Source: Pseudomonadota bacterium
Lineage (GTDB): Bacteria > Pseudomonadota > Gammaproteobacteria > Steroidobacterales > Woeseiaceae
NCBI GenBank assembly: GCA_022567775.1
Contig: JADFGH010000004.1
Span: 1 to 16,445, forward strand
DNA length: 16,445 nt
Reading direction: 5' to 3'
The notes under the pieces were generated by a model. It was given only the letters and a program-made list of their open reading frames with translations. It searched no databases and had not been told where the DNA came from. A program made the position numbers and the translations under genes. This document shows positions 1 to 6,764 of the stretch, in pieces. Position 1 is the stretch's first letter. Each line of letters starts with the position of its first letter.

Positions 1-128
1 ATTTCGGCTACCTCGCGCTGGGATGGGTTACGATGGGACAGGTCCTGACGGCCCCGATGATTTTGATTGGTGCCCTACTTTTATTCCTGGCCTACAGGAA
101 TAAGCGAACAGCGGAGGCAACGGCCTGA
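1..128 (+). CDS. lgt: Prolipoprotein diacylglyceryl transferase, C-terminal end (partial)
   Basis: The frame starting at base 3 is open from the window edge to a TGA at 126-128 and gives the last 41 residues of a membrane protein. The piece reads [19 protein letters not shown], then a hydrophobic run, then a short basic and polar tail ([11 protein letters not shown]). This matches the conserved C-terminal helix of Lgt, which carries the GWxTMGQ-type segment. Lgt is an inner-membrane enzyme that moves diacylglycerol from phosphatidylglycerol to the lipobox cysteine of prolipoproteins. The substrate class is present in this window: rlpA encodes a lipoprotein. The thyA start follows its stop by one base, as in the lgt-thyA pair of Escherichia coli, so the two are probably cotranscribed. 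The active-site part lies outside the window. Confidence 0.88.
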   Translation, partial: FGYLALGWVTMGQVLTAPMILIGALLLFLAYRNKRTAEATA

Positions 129-129
129 C

Positions 130-924
130 ATGCAACAATACTTGTCGATGATGCGCCATGTTCGTGACCACGGTGCACGCAAGGATGATCGCACCGGCAC
201 CGGAACACTCAGCATATTCGGCCACCAGATGCGCTTCGATCTCAGCCAGGGTTTTCCGCTGGTGACTACCAAGAAGTTGCACACCAAATCAGTCATCCAT
301 GAACTGCTCTGGTTCCTGCGTGGCGATTCCAATGTTCGTTACCTGCAGGAAAATGGCATCTCAATCTGGAATGAATGGGCGGACGAAAACGGCGAGTTGG
401 GGCCGATATATGGCGTTCAGTGGCGCAGCTGGCCGACGCCTTCCGGTGAGTCCGTGGATCAAATCAAGGAAGTCGTCGACCTGCTGCGCGACGATCCGGA
501 TTCGCGGCGCATTCTGGTCAGCGCATGGAATGCTGCCGAGATATCGAATATGGCTTTGCCGCCTTGCCATACGATGTTTCAGTTTTATGTTGCCGACGGC
601 AAACTGTCATGCCAGTTATACCAACGCAGTGCAGATACCTTCCTCGGCGTGCCATTCAACATCGCTTCCTATGCATTATTGACGCATATGTTGGCGCAAC
701 AGACTGACCTTAAGGTTGGTGACTTCGTATGGACGGGTGGCGATTGCCATCTGTACCTGAATCACCTTGAGCAGGTTGAAGAACAGTTGTCACGTCAGCC
801 ACTGGCCCTGCCCCGGCTCGCGATCAAGCGCCGGCCCGACAGCATTTTCGACTACCAGTTTGAGGACTTCGAAATTCTGAATTACGAATGCCATCCTCAC
901 ATTAAAGCTGCCGTCGCAGTCTGA
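130..924 (+). CDS. thyA: Thymidylate synthase
   Basis: ThyA makes dTMP from dUMP with methylene-tetrahydrofolate and releases dihydrofolate. The product is 264 residues, the length of the E. coli enzyme. The catalytic cysteine is C146 in [12 protein letters not shown]. The [17 protein letters not shown] segment that holds dUMP and folate, and the N-terminal phosphate-binding R21 in RTGTGT, are all present. The frame is open further upstream, to an ATG at 67, but that part lies inside lgt; starting at 130 gives the family N-terminus ([11 protein letters not shown]). A GGAGG at 113-117 lies 12 bases before the ATG, a little far for a Shine-Dalgarno site. The gene sits one base after the lgt stop and six bases before folA, whose product regenerates the tetrahydrofolate that ThyA uses up. 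No abnormality is seen. Confidence 0.98.
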   Translation: MQQYLSMMRHVRDHGARKDDRTGTGTLSIFGHQMRFDLSQGFPLVTTKKLHTKSVIHELLWFLRGDSNVRYLQENGISIWNEWADENGELGPIYGVQWRSWPTPSGESVDQIKEVVDLLRDDPDSRRILVSAWNAAEISNMALPPCHTMFQFYVADGKLSCQLYQRSADTFLGVPFNIASYALLTHMLAQQTDLKVGDFVWTGGDCHLYLNHLEQVEEQLSRQPLALPRLAIKRRPDSIFDYQFEDFEILNYECHPHIKAAVAV

Positions 925-930
925 TTCCCG

Positions 931-1419
931 ATGAAAGTGTCAATGATCGTCGCCGTATCGGCGAATAACGTCATTGGCGTAGATGGTGGCCTGCCGTGGC
1001 GCTTGTCGGAGGACCTCCGACGATTCAAGGAAATTACGCTGGGCAAACCCATGATCATGGGCCGGCTGACTTTCGAATCTATTGGCAAGGCTCTGCCCGG
1101 CCGACGCAGTATTGTCATTACCCGGCAGGCGAATTACGAAGCAGAGGGATGTGACGTTGTTACCACAATGGATGCGGCCCTCGAGCTCGCAAGTGATGCT
1201 GACGAGGTCATGATTATTGGCGGCGGCAAGGTCTATGAGCAATTGTTGCCGATGACAGATCGTATCTATCTGACGAGAGTGCATGCAGATTTTGACGGCG
1301 ATACATTTTTTCCGGAAATCAGGGAAGACGAATGGCAGATTGTGTCGAGTGAACCATTGCCGTCGAACGACGAGCGTCCGTTTTCGATCAGTTTTCAGAC
1401 CTTGGAGCGCATCTCATGA
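931..1419 (+). CDS. folA: Dihydrofolate reductase
   Basis: This 162-residue protein is a chromosomal-type dihydrofolate reductase, which reduces dihydrofolate to tetrahydrofolate with NADPH. Visible hallmarks are the N-terminal MIVAVSANNVIGVDGGLPW, the substrate-binding acid D28 in LPWRLSEDLRRFK, the cofactor segment GKPMIMGRLTFESIG, the LPGR motif, and VMIIGGGKVYEQLLP near residues 92-106. The length equals the usual 159-165. It starts six bases after the thyA stop with no clear Shine-Dalgarno site, so translation is probably coupled to thyA. Its stop codon TGA overlaps the ATG of a short downstream ORF in an ATGA arrangement. No resistance-type feature such as a plasmid Dfr signature is seen. 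Confidence 0.97.
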   Translation: MKVSMIVAVSANNVIGVDGGLPWRLSEDLRRFKEITLGKPMIMGRLTFESIGKALPGRRSIVITRQANYEAEGCDVVTTMDAALELASDADEVMIIGGGKVYEQLLPMTDRIYLTRVHADFDGDTFFPEIREDEWQIVSSEPLPSNDERPFSISFQTLERIS

Positions 1420-1538
1420 ATCGCCAACTGCGGCGGGTTCTTACGGGAATTTTTTGTTTATCCGGACGCCTGAAAATTGTAGAAACGATTCGTAGGAGCT
1501 CGCCCCAGCGAGCGACAAACATTGAAGGGCATGTTTAA
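1416..1538 (+). pseudogene. Short ORF coupled to folA, possibly a truncated gene
   Basis: An ATG at 1416 overlaps the folA stop (ATGA) and has GGAG at 1404-1407, eight bases upstream, which is a good ribosome-binding site. The reading frame gives about 40 residues beginning MNRQLRRVLTGIFCLSG, a basic then hydrophobic start like a signal peptide or membrane anchor. After about 25 codons the frame enters the REP-like element at 1491 and ends at TAA 1536-1538, inside the palindrome. I do not recognise the protein. The well-placed start suggests a real gene once followed folA and lost its remainder when the repeat arrived. It could also be a short peptide or chance. Confidence 0.35.
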
Positions 1539-1620
1539 AAAACATGCCCTTCAATGTTTGCAAAGGATGAATCATCCACCGTCAGTTAACGAAGATCGCC
1601 CGCTGGGGCGGGCTCCTACG
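1491..1620. repeat. REP/REPIN-like element: inverted repeat pair around a 21-bp palindrome
   Basis: The outer arms are 1491-1514 and 1597-1620. Each begins or ends with CGTAGGAGC/GCTCCTACG and contains CGCCCCAGCG/CGCTGGGGCG; they are reverse complements with two mismatches. Between them is a perfect inverted repeat, 1516-1536 against 1540-1560, with only AAA as loop, and a smaller one, GGATG-AAT-CATCC, at 1565-1577. The GTAGGAGC core resembles REP sequences of Pseudomonas and Xanthomonas genomes that RAYT transposases are thought to mobilise in inverted pairs. It lies between the convergent ends of the folA and kynU units and may stop transcription or protect 3' ends. The palindrome lacks a U tail, so it is not a typical intrinsic terminator. 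The kynU stop codon is inside the right arm. Confidence 0.8.
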
Positions 1621-2890
1621 CTTCGCGCAACGCAATCTCGAGCCGCTCCGTAAATTCATAAACGTCTTCGAAACCGTTGTAGAGAGGTACTGGCGCTACG
1701 CGAATGACATCTGGTTCACGCCAGTCCACGGTGATATTGAGCGCCTCAAGCTTCCTGAAAACCGATTTGGCATCCACACTGTCATCACAAATGACAAGTG
1801 ACAACTGGCAGCCGCGCGCGTCTTCCGGCGTGATGATCTCAAGGCGTCCGGAGAAGCCCTGTTGCAGCAAAAAGTCCAGGTATCCGGTCAGCTCGATTGA
1901 CTTCGCCCTGAGTTTGTCGATGCCAGCTTCCGCAAAAATCTCGAGTGATGCCAATAATGGTGCATGCGCCAGGATTGCCGGGCAGCTAAGTTGCCAGGCA
2001 TCGACTCCTTGCGCGGGCACGAACGTCGGCGACATCCTGAATCGTGTCGCTTCTTCATGGCTCCACCAGCCAAGCAGCAGTTTGTTGTCTGCGGAATCCA
2101 GGTGCCGTGAATGTACGAACGCGCCGCCGACCGAACCGGGACCGGTGTTCAGATATTTGTACGTGCACCAAATCGCGAAATCCGGTGCCCAGTCGTGTAA
2201 CGCCAAAGGCACATTGCCAATTGCGTGGGCGAGGTCGAGCCCAAGAGCGCATCCTGTGGCGTCGGCCAGCTTGCAGAGTTCGGCCATTTCAAGTACCTGG
2301 CCATTGTAATATTGCACACCGGGCAACAGCAGCAACGCAATACTCTCGCCTTGCTCGTCAAGCAGTGCTTCGAGATCAGCCATGTGAAGTTTATGGTCAT
2401 CGCGCGGTTTCCACTCGAGCAATGCGTCATCCGGATCAAAACCGTGCAGGCGAATCTGCGACATCACTGCAAAACGATCAGATGGAAACGCAGTCGACTC
2501 AATGACGATCTTGTACCGCTCTGCGTCAGGACGATAGAAGGTCGTCATCATGAGGTGCAGGTTGACCGTCAGGGAATTCATCGCGACGACTTCGTTTTCG
2601 TTTGCGCCAGTCAAATATGCGAGGCCCCCCGTTGTCTCCCGGTGATACTGCATCCACGGGCGGCGCCCGTGGAAGTGGCCATCCACACACATATCGGCCC
2701 ATTTCTCCAGTTCTTCCCCGATGTACTGCACCGCAAGATTTGATTGCAGGCCGAGAGAATTTCCGCAGAGGTAGATGTTCCGTCTGCCGTCTTTGTCCAC
2801 AGGGAAATTAAAATAGTCGCGAAACCGGCGCAACTCGTCTGCCGCATCGAGTGATTGTGCGAATTCACGTGAAGCTTCGAAATCTGTCAT
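1616..2890 (-). CDS. kynU: Kynureninase
   Basis: KynU is a PLP enzyme that cuts kynurenine to anthranilate, or 3-hydroxykynurenine to 3-hydroxyanthranilate, plus alanine. The 424-residue length fits the family. Visible motifs are YLCGNSLGLQ (40-49), HFHGRRPW (72-79), AMNSLTVNLHLMM (103-115), FPSDRFAV (135-142), LPGVQYYNGQ (189-198), the PLP-contacting D219 and H222 in GLDLAHAIGN, and the Schiff-base lysine K245 in CTYKYLNTGPGS. The ATG overlaps the stop of the ACMSD remnant (ATGA), and AAGGA at 2897-2901 gives a ribosome-binding site six bases upstream. With haaO just upstream, the likely substrate is 3-hydroxykynurenine. The TAG stop at 1616-1618 is formed by the REP-like element, so the last codons may have been reset by that insertion. 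Confidence 0.97.
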   Translation of the reverse strand: MTDFEASREFAQSLDAADELRRFRDYFNFPVDKDGRRNIYLCGNSLGLQSNLAVQYIGEELEKWADMCVDGHFHGRRPWMQYHRETTGGLAYLTGANENEVVAMNSLTVNLHLMMTTFYRPDAERYKIVIESTAFPSDRFAVMSQIRLHGFDPDDALLEWKPRDDHKLHMADLEALLDEQGESIALLLLPGVQYYNGQVLEMAELCKLADATGCALGLDLAHAIGNVPLALHDWAPDFAIWCTYKYLNTGPGSVGGAFVHSRHLDSADNKLLLGWWSHEEATRFRMSPTFVPAQGVDAWQLSCPAILAHAPLLASLEIFAEAGIDKLRAKSIELTGYLDFLLQQGFSGRLEIITPEDARGCQLSLVICDDSVDAKSVFRKLEALNITVDWREPDVIRVAPVPLYNGFEDVYEFTERLEIALREA

Positions 2891-2988
2891 TCAAAATCCT
2901 TGCGATTGAGGGCCAGCCATTCCAGTGCAGCATTGGCGAGGAGAGTAGAGCGCGTATTGATGTGCGTGTGAATTTCCATCTTGAGCAT
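2887..2988 (-). pseudogene. Remnant of ACMSD (2-amino-3-carboxymuconate-6-semialdehyde decarboxylase)
   Basis: The gap between haaO and kynU holds a 33-codon frame. It starts MLKMEIHTHI, which lines up with the N-terminus of ACMSD (as I recall the human protein, MKIDIHSHI), including the metal-binding HxH. It continues NTRSTLLANA and then ALEWLALNRKDFE, which lines up with the ACMSD C-terminus (human form as recalled: AGNALAFLGLERKQFE). The roughly 300 residues between are missing, and the two ends are in one frame. The TGA at 2887-2889 overlaps the kynU ATG. I infer an internal in-frame deletion of an ACMSD gene that once lay between haaO and kynU. The peptide cannot be an active decarboxylase. 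The scar may persist because it supplies the kynU ribosome-binding site and coupling. An assembly gap closed wrongly would look the same. Confidence 0.72.
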
Positions 2989-3006
2989 ACGGGCTTAGAG
3001 TTACCC

Positions 3007-3525
3007 TCAAGATTCTGGCTCAGGCATCACGGTGCCGCATTTTTCGCAGGTCCGGTTCTCCGCGGAAGCGTAGAAACGGTCAAAGATGGGCGGCAACTGA
3101 CCGACGATATCGCTAATGTACAAAAACTCTTCATATAATTTGTGATTGCAGTTATCACAGAACCACATGAAGCCATCGAGTTCTTCCGGCAAACGCTTAC
3201 GCTCAATGACCAGACCGACCGATTCGGCAAAGCGCTGCGGAGAATGTGGAACTCTCGGTGGCAATAGCAGAATTTCGCCTTCGCGAATCGGAATATCATT
3301 GCGCCCGCCATCCTGTATCGTCTGCAGCAACATATCGCCTTCAAATTGGTAGAAGAATTCCGGGCCCTCGTCGTAGTGAAAATCCTTGCGCGAGTTGGGG
3401 CCACCGACAACCATCACAATGAAGTCGTCTTCTTCAAATACCTGCTGGTTACAAACCGGCGGTTGCAGCAGGTGTCGGTGTTCGTCAATCCACTGCTGGA
3501 AATTGAATGCCATCAGAGACTGCAT
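3007..3525 (-). CDS. haaO: 3-hydroxyanthranilate 3,4-dioxygenase
   Basis: HaaO is a cytosolic Fe(II) cupin enzyme that opens the ring of 3-hydroxyanthranilate to 2-amino-3-carboxymuconate semialdehyde (ACMS). With the start at 3525 the product is 172 residues. Iron ligands are H50, E56 and H94, and substrate residues R46, R98 and E108 are in place, each one position before those of the Cupriavidus metallidurans enzyme as I recall it. The C-terminus has the rubredoxin-like pairs CDNC (123-126) and CEKC (160-163) of bacterial HaaO. The frame opens at 3558, but the start at 3525 has GAGGA about eight bases upstream and gives the family N-terminus (MAFNFQQWIDEH follows). It starts 49 bases after the apaH stop and precedes the ACMSD remnant and kynU. 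Confidence 0.96.
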   Translation of the reverse strand: MQSLMAFNFQQWIDEHRHLLQPPVCNQQVFEEDDFIVMVVGGPNSRKDFHYDEGPEFFYQFEGDMLLQTIQDGGRNDIPIREGEILLLPPRVPHSPQRFAESVGLVIERKRLPEELDGFMWFCDNCNHKLYEEFLYISDIVGQLPPIFDRFYASAENRTCEKCGTVMPEPES

Positions 3526-3574
3526 TTTCCGTTCCTCAGTTTTTTCTCGCATCCGCAATGCATTCTCTGGAATA

Positions 3575-4390
3575 TCATTTTTTGCATCGTACCTGGATTA
3601 CTGTCGGACCCTTGTCCAGCCGCACAGCCGTCAACTGCCGCCCCCAGACACACCCCGTGTCCACGGCAATCAGGTCATCGTTGACAATCAGGCCCAGGGC
3701 GCTCCAGTGGCCGCAGACGATGCGTGTACCCCTCCATTTTGCATCCTCCACGGCAAACCACGGAAGCAGGCCCTTTGCTGCATCGTCAGGCGGGCCCTTG
3801 TGCGAAAAATCAAGAGCCCCGCCTTTCCGGATCATGCGTATGCGCGTGAGGCTGTTGACGATGAAGCGACGGCGCTGGTTGCCAGTCAGTTTGTCAGACC
3901 ATTTGCGCGGTTTATCGCCGTACATTTCCTCGAGAAAATCGACGTAGGAGTCGCTTCGCAATGCTTTTTCGAGTTCTGCGGCGCACCCGAGGGTATCGTC
4001 GACAGACCACTGTGGTGGCAGGCCAGCGTGCACCATCAAGGTATTCAGGTCGGCACTGTAATGTGCGAGCGGACGAAATCGCAGCCAGTCGATCAACTCG
4101 CCGCAATCGTCCTTCGTGAGGATTTTCTTCAGCGACTCATAGTTGTTTCCTGCCTGCCTGATGTCATTGGCCAATGCGATGAGGTGTAAATCATGATTGC
4201 CGAGAACCGTAATCGCGGCCTCACCGAGACTTCTTACGTAGCGCAGCGTCTTGCGTGATTTCGGGCCGCGATTGACGAGGTCACCCGTAACCCACAGGCG
4301 ATCCCTATCTGGATCGAAAGCAATTTTGTCGAGCAGGCGCCGAAATGGGTCGTAGCAGCCTTGCAGGTCGCCTATTGCGTACTGAGCCAA
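3575..4390 (-). CDS. apaH: Diadenosine tetraphosphatase (symmetrical)
   Basis: ApaH splits Ap4A and related dinucleoside polyphosphates into two ADP; recent work on the family also gives it a role in removing Np4 caps from mRNA. The protein is 271 residues with the metallophosphatase motifs GDLQGCY (7-13), GDLVNRGP (36-43) and GNHDLHL (64-70), then HAGLPPQW and GHW further on. The first motif has Q where many phosphatases have H (GDxHG), but GDLQG is common in ApaH and is not a defect. The start is TTG at 4388-4390, directly after the apaG TAA with no base between, so translation depends on coupling with apaG. It is the last gene of the classical lptD-surA-pdxA-rsmA-apaG-apaH run. Confidence 0.96.
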   Translation of the reverse strand: MAQYAIGDLQGCYDPFRRLLDKIAFDPDRDRLWVTGDLVNRGPKSRKTLRYVRSLGEAAITVLGNHDLHLIALANDIRQAGNNYESLKKILTKDDCGELIDWLRFRPLAHYSADLNTLMVHAGLPPQWSVDDTLGCAAELEKALRSDSYVDFLEEMYGDKPRKWSDKLTGNQRRRFIVNSLTRIRMIRKGGALDFSHKGPPDDAAKGLLPWFAVEDAKWRGTRIVCGHWSALGLIVNDDLIAVDTGCVWGRQLTAVRLDKGPTVIQVRCKK

Positions 4391-4771
4391 TTAATGTAAT
4401 ACGCCGGGAACGGCGAGAGTAAAGGGTGGAATCGGCGCATCGAAGCTTGTGCCGTTATCGGTTTCCATGCGATAGCTGCCCTGCATCGCGCCGACAGGCG
4501 TTTCCAGCACCGCAGCACTTGAATAGCGAAACGTTTCGCCCGGTTTCAGATGAGGCTGTTCGCCCACAACACCGTCGCCCGTTACTTCCTGAACCTTGCC
4601 ATTTGCGTCGGTAATTATCCAGTGGCGGCTGACTAACCTGGCGGGGAGATCGCCGAGATTTTCGATCGTTATCGTGTAGGCGAAAACATACCTGCCGATG
4701 TCCGGTTCGGACTGGTCAACAACGTATTTTGTAACAACCTCGATCCTGATTTCGTACTTATTACTTTCCAT
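4391..4771 (-). CDS. apaG: ApaG domain protein (Co2+/Mg2+ efflux-associated family)
   Basis: ApaG is a small fibronectin-III-like beta-sandwich protein; its biochemical role is not settled, though Salmonella ApaG (CorD) has been linked to cobalt and magnesium efflux. The product from the ATG at 4771 is 126 residues, the family's usual length. Hallmarks include YVFAYTITIENLGD, the segment RHWIITDANGKVQEVTGDGVVGEQP with its conserved GxGVVGxQP element, LKPGETFRYSS and GAMQGSYRM. The frame is open up to 4918, but that extension lies within rsmA and is not family sequence. It starts 40 bases after the rsmA stop and abuts apaH. Confidence 0.95.
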   Translation of the reverse strand: MESNKYEIRIEVVTKYVVDQSEPDIGRYVFAYTITIENLGDLPARLVSRHWIITDANGKVQEVTGDGVVGEQPHLKPGETFRYSSAAVLETPVGAMQGSYRMETDNGTSFDAPIPPFTLAVPGVLH

Positions 4772-4811
4772 TTGCAGGTATTCTAGCCCGAATGTCGCGG
4801 CCGCTGCCGTC

Positions 4812-5588
4812 CTATTTGCTACTGGCCAGTAGATTAGCCAACCTGATCCAGCCATCGACCGGGATTTGCTCGGGCCGCTTGCCGCGTTCAAGACCGGCGG
4901 CCTCGATGTCCGCCTCACTGGCGAGCCCCTGCAGCGCGTTACGTAAAGTCTTACGCCGCCTGGAAAAGGCCTGCTTCACGATTAACTCGAGCATGTGCGC
5001 ATCCTGAATATCGAATCGATTATGCGGAAATGGACGCATTCTTACGACAGACGACATGACTTTGGGTGGCGGCGTAAAAGCATCCGGTGTTACGTCAAAC
5101 AGTGGCACGATCTCCAACTGGCAGCCGAGCATGATGGTTAATCGGCCGTAGTCCTTGTTGCCTGGTGTGGCCGACATGCGATCGACTACTTCCTTTTGCA
5201 GCATAAAGTGCATATCGGTCACGATGTTTCTGAACGTCAACAGGTGAAAGAGCAGGGGTGTCGAGATGTTGTAGGGCAAATTGCCGACGATGCGTAGTTC
5301 GTCACCGAGTGTCGAAAAATCGAACTGCAATGCATCTGCCTCGTGAATGGTCACGTTTGCACGATTCTGAAACTGCCTGTTGAGCTTTGCAATCAGATCG
5401 CGGTCGAATTCGATTGCGTGCAAGGTCGTCGCGGAATTTGCGAGTGGCGCTGTGATGGCGGCCCGACCCGGGCCGATCTCGACTATCGTTTCACCTTCCT
5501 GTGGCGCAATGGCCGACACAATCTGCTCGATCGTGTCGCTCGAGGTCAGGAAATGCTGGCCGAATCGCTTGCGGGCCTGATGGCTCAC
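4812..5588 (-). CDS. rsmA: 16S rRNA dimethyladenosine transferase
   Basis: RsmA (KsgA) dimethylates two adjacent adenosines (A1518 and A1519 in E. coli numbering) in the 3'-terminal hairpin of 16S rRNA during late 30S assembly, with S-adenosylmethionine as donor. The 258-residue protein has the N-terminal ARKRFGQHFL, motif I EIGPG (37-41), the acidic E60 in HAIEFDRDL, the D85 region HEADALQFDF and the catalytic NLPYNIS (103-109). The C-terminal half carries AFSRRRKTLRNAL, the rRNA-binding part. The start is GTG at 5586-5588 in a GTGA overlap with the pdxA stop, so the two are translationally coupled. Motif I continues RAAIT where E. coli has a glycine-rich stretch, a mild difference within the fold. 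Confidence 0.97.
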   Translation of the reverse strand: MSHQARKRFGQHFLTSSDTIEQIVSAIAPQEGETIVEIGPGRAAITAPLANSATTLHAIEFDRDLIAKLNRQFQNRANVTIHEADALQFDFSTLGDELRIVGNLPYNISTPLLFHLLTFRNIVTDMHFMLQKEVVDRMSATPGNKDYGRLTIMLGCQLEIVPLFDVTPDAFTPPPKVMSSVVRMRPFPHNRFDIQDAHMLELIVKQAFSRRRKTLRNALQGLASEADIEAAGLERGKRPEQIPVDGWIRLANLLASSK

Positions 5589-6562
5589 CTTGCAGAGGCT
5601 AGTTGCGCAGCCATGTTGACTGCCGCCAGCATGCTGCCGGCGTCAGCGGTGCCCTGACCGGCTATGTCGAGTGCGGTGCCGTGATCGACGGACGTGCGAA
5701 TGATCGGCAATCCCAGGGTCAGGTTCACCGCTGTTCCGAAGCCTGCGTACTTGATTACCGGCAGCCCCTGGTCATGGTACATCGCGAGTACCACATCAGC
5801 CGGACCTGCGGCAGGCGTGAACGCCGTATCCGCTGGAACAGGCCCGACGACATCCAGGCCGTTTTCCTGGCACGACCTGATAACCGGTTCGATAACGTCC
5901 TGCTCTTCATTGCCGAGGTGGCCCCCTTCACCGGCATGCGGGTTCAGGCCGCAAACCAGGATTCTAGGAGTCGCGATTCCAAACTTTTCCCTTAATTCGC
6001 TGTGCAGGACCTGGATCACGGCGGCGATGCGTTCCCTGGTCAGATAGCCAGGGACTTTGCTGAGCGGCATATGCGTGCTCACCAGTGCAACCCGCAATTC
6101 CTTTGCAACCAGCAACATAACGGGTGTTTCGGTTGATGTCAGATTGGCGAGAAACTCGGTGTGGCCGGTGAAGTCAATGCCGGCATCATTGATTACGCTT
6201 TTGTGCAGTGGTGCCGTGATGAGCGCCGAAAATTCACCGGACTGGCAGCCGCTGACTGCACGCTCGATTCCATCCAGCAGCGATCGCGCATTGCCGGGAT
6301 CCAACGTTCCACAAACCGCGGGATTTTCGAGTGGTTGCGGTAATACCTGCAAGCCGCCGCCGTGGCGTGATGAACCAGCTCCGTATTCGCAAAGTGATAC
6401 GTCGATGCCGAGCATGCGAGCCCGATCTGCAAGCATGTCGGGATCGGCGATGACGACGATCTGCTTCGCCCAGGGCGAAGCAGCGAGCGCAAGGCACAAG
6501 TCGGGACCGATGCCGGCGGGTTCGCCGGAGGTGACGACAAGAGGTTTAAACAGATTCGTCAT
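5585..6562 (-). CDS. pdxA: 4-hydroxythreonine-4-phosphate dehydrogenase
   Basis: PdxA oxidises 4-phosphohydroxy-L-threonine with NAD in the DXP-dependent route to pyridoxal phosphate; the product then reacts in the PdxJ step. The protein is 325 residues, the family length. It shows SGEPAGIGPDL at 12-22, the substrate region GHTEFLA (133-139), and the metal ligands H164 (STHMPL), H209 (LNPHAGEGG) and H263 (MYHDQGLPVIKY), matching E. coli H166, H211 and H266 within a few residues. The end of the barrel, TSVDHGTALDIAGQGTAD, is intact. Its ATG lies after a 202-bp gap with several stem-loops, and its stop overlaps the rsmA start. PLP made by this route would serve KynU, whose gene lies nearby, among other enzymes. 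Confidence 0.97.
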   Translation of the reverse strand: MTNLFKPLVVTSGEPAGIGPDLCLALAASPWAKQIVVIADPDMLADRARMLGIDVSLCEYGAGSSRHGGGLQVLPQPLENPAVCGTLDPGNARSLLDGIERAVSGCQSGEFSALITAPLHKSVINDAGIDFTGHTEFLANLTSTETPVMLLVAKELRVALVSTHMPLSKVPGYLTRERIAAVIQVLHSELREKFGIATPRILVCGLNPHAGEGGHLGNEEQDVIEPVIRSCQENGLDVVGPVPADTAFTPAAGPADVVLAMYHDQGLPVIKYAGFGTAVNLTLGLPIIRTSVDHGTALDIAGQGTADAGSMLAAVNMAAQLASAR

Positions 6563-6764
6563 CCTTGCCCGCCCGGCCTGGGTCAGAGACTGCTGGTGTG
6601 GCTGGCAGGCTCACAAAAATAAATTTTCCCGCGGGCCTGCCAGTTGGTACAAGGTCGTACCGACATTTTCGATGGCTATAAGCCATTGAAAATGAAAGCG
6701 GTCTGAAAATCGCATTGATCGGTCATTGAAAAAGTCATGGATGGCTTTTTCAATCTTCTACAAG
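6563..6764 (-). promoter_or_regulatory. surA-pdxA gap with four consecutive stem-loops
   Basis: Most junctions of this operon overlap or are separated by at most 50 bases, but this gap is 202 bases. It contains inverted repeats at 6725-6738/6741-6754 (14 bp, one G-T type mismatch), 6664-6677/6681-6694 (14 bp, one mismatch, loop ATA), 6646-6650/6657-6661 (5 bp) and 6602-6610/6635-6643 (9 bp perfect, CTGGCAGGC/GCCTGCCAG). The first begins 10 bases after the surA stop. These could form a weak terminator, a processing site or a 3'-stabilising structure that sets pdxA output relative to lptD and surA. No clean U-tract terminator and no riboswitch family is recognised. Confidence 0.5.

Noticed and set aside
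67..129. Upstream extension of thyA to an ATG at 67.
   Set aside because: This part is inside lgt in another frame, and the ATG at 130 gives exactly the family length and N-terminus.
3575..4390. ApaH first motif GDLQG with Q in place of the usual metal-site H, as a possible inactivating change.
   Set aside because: GDLQG is common in ApaH proteins and all other motifs are intact.
4772..4918. N-terminal extension of apaG.
   Set aside because: The extension lies in the rsmA coding region and is not ApaG family sequence; the ATG at 4771 gives the normal length.
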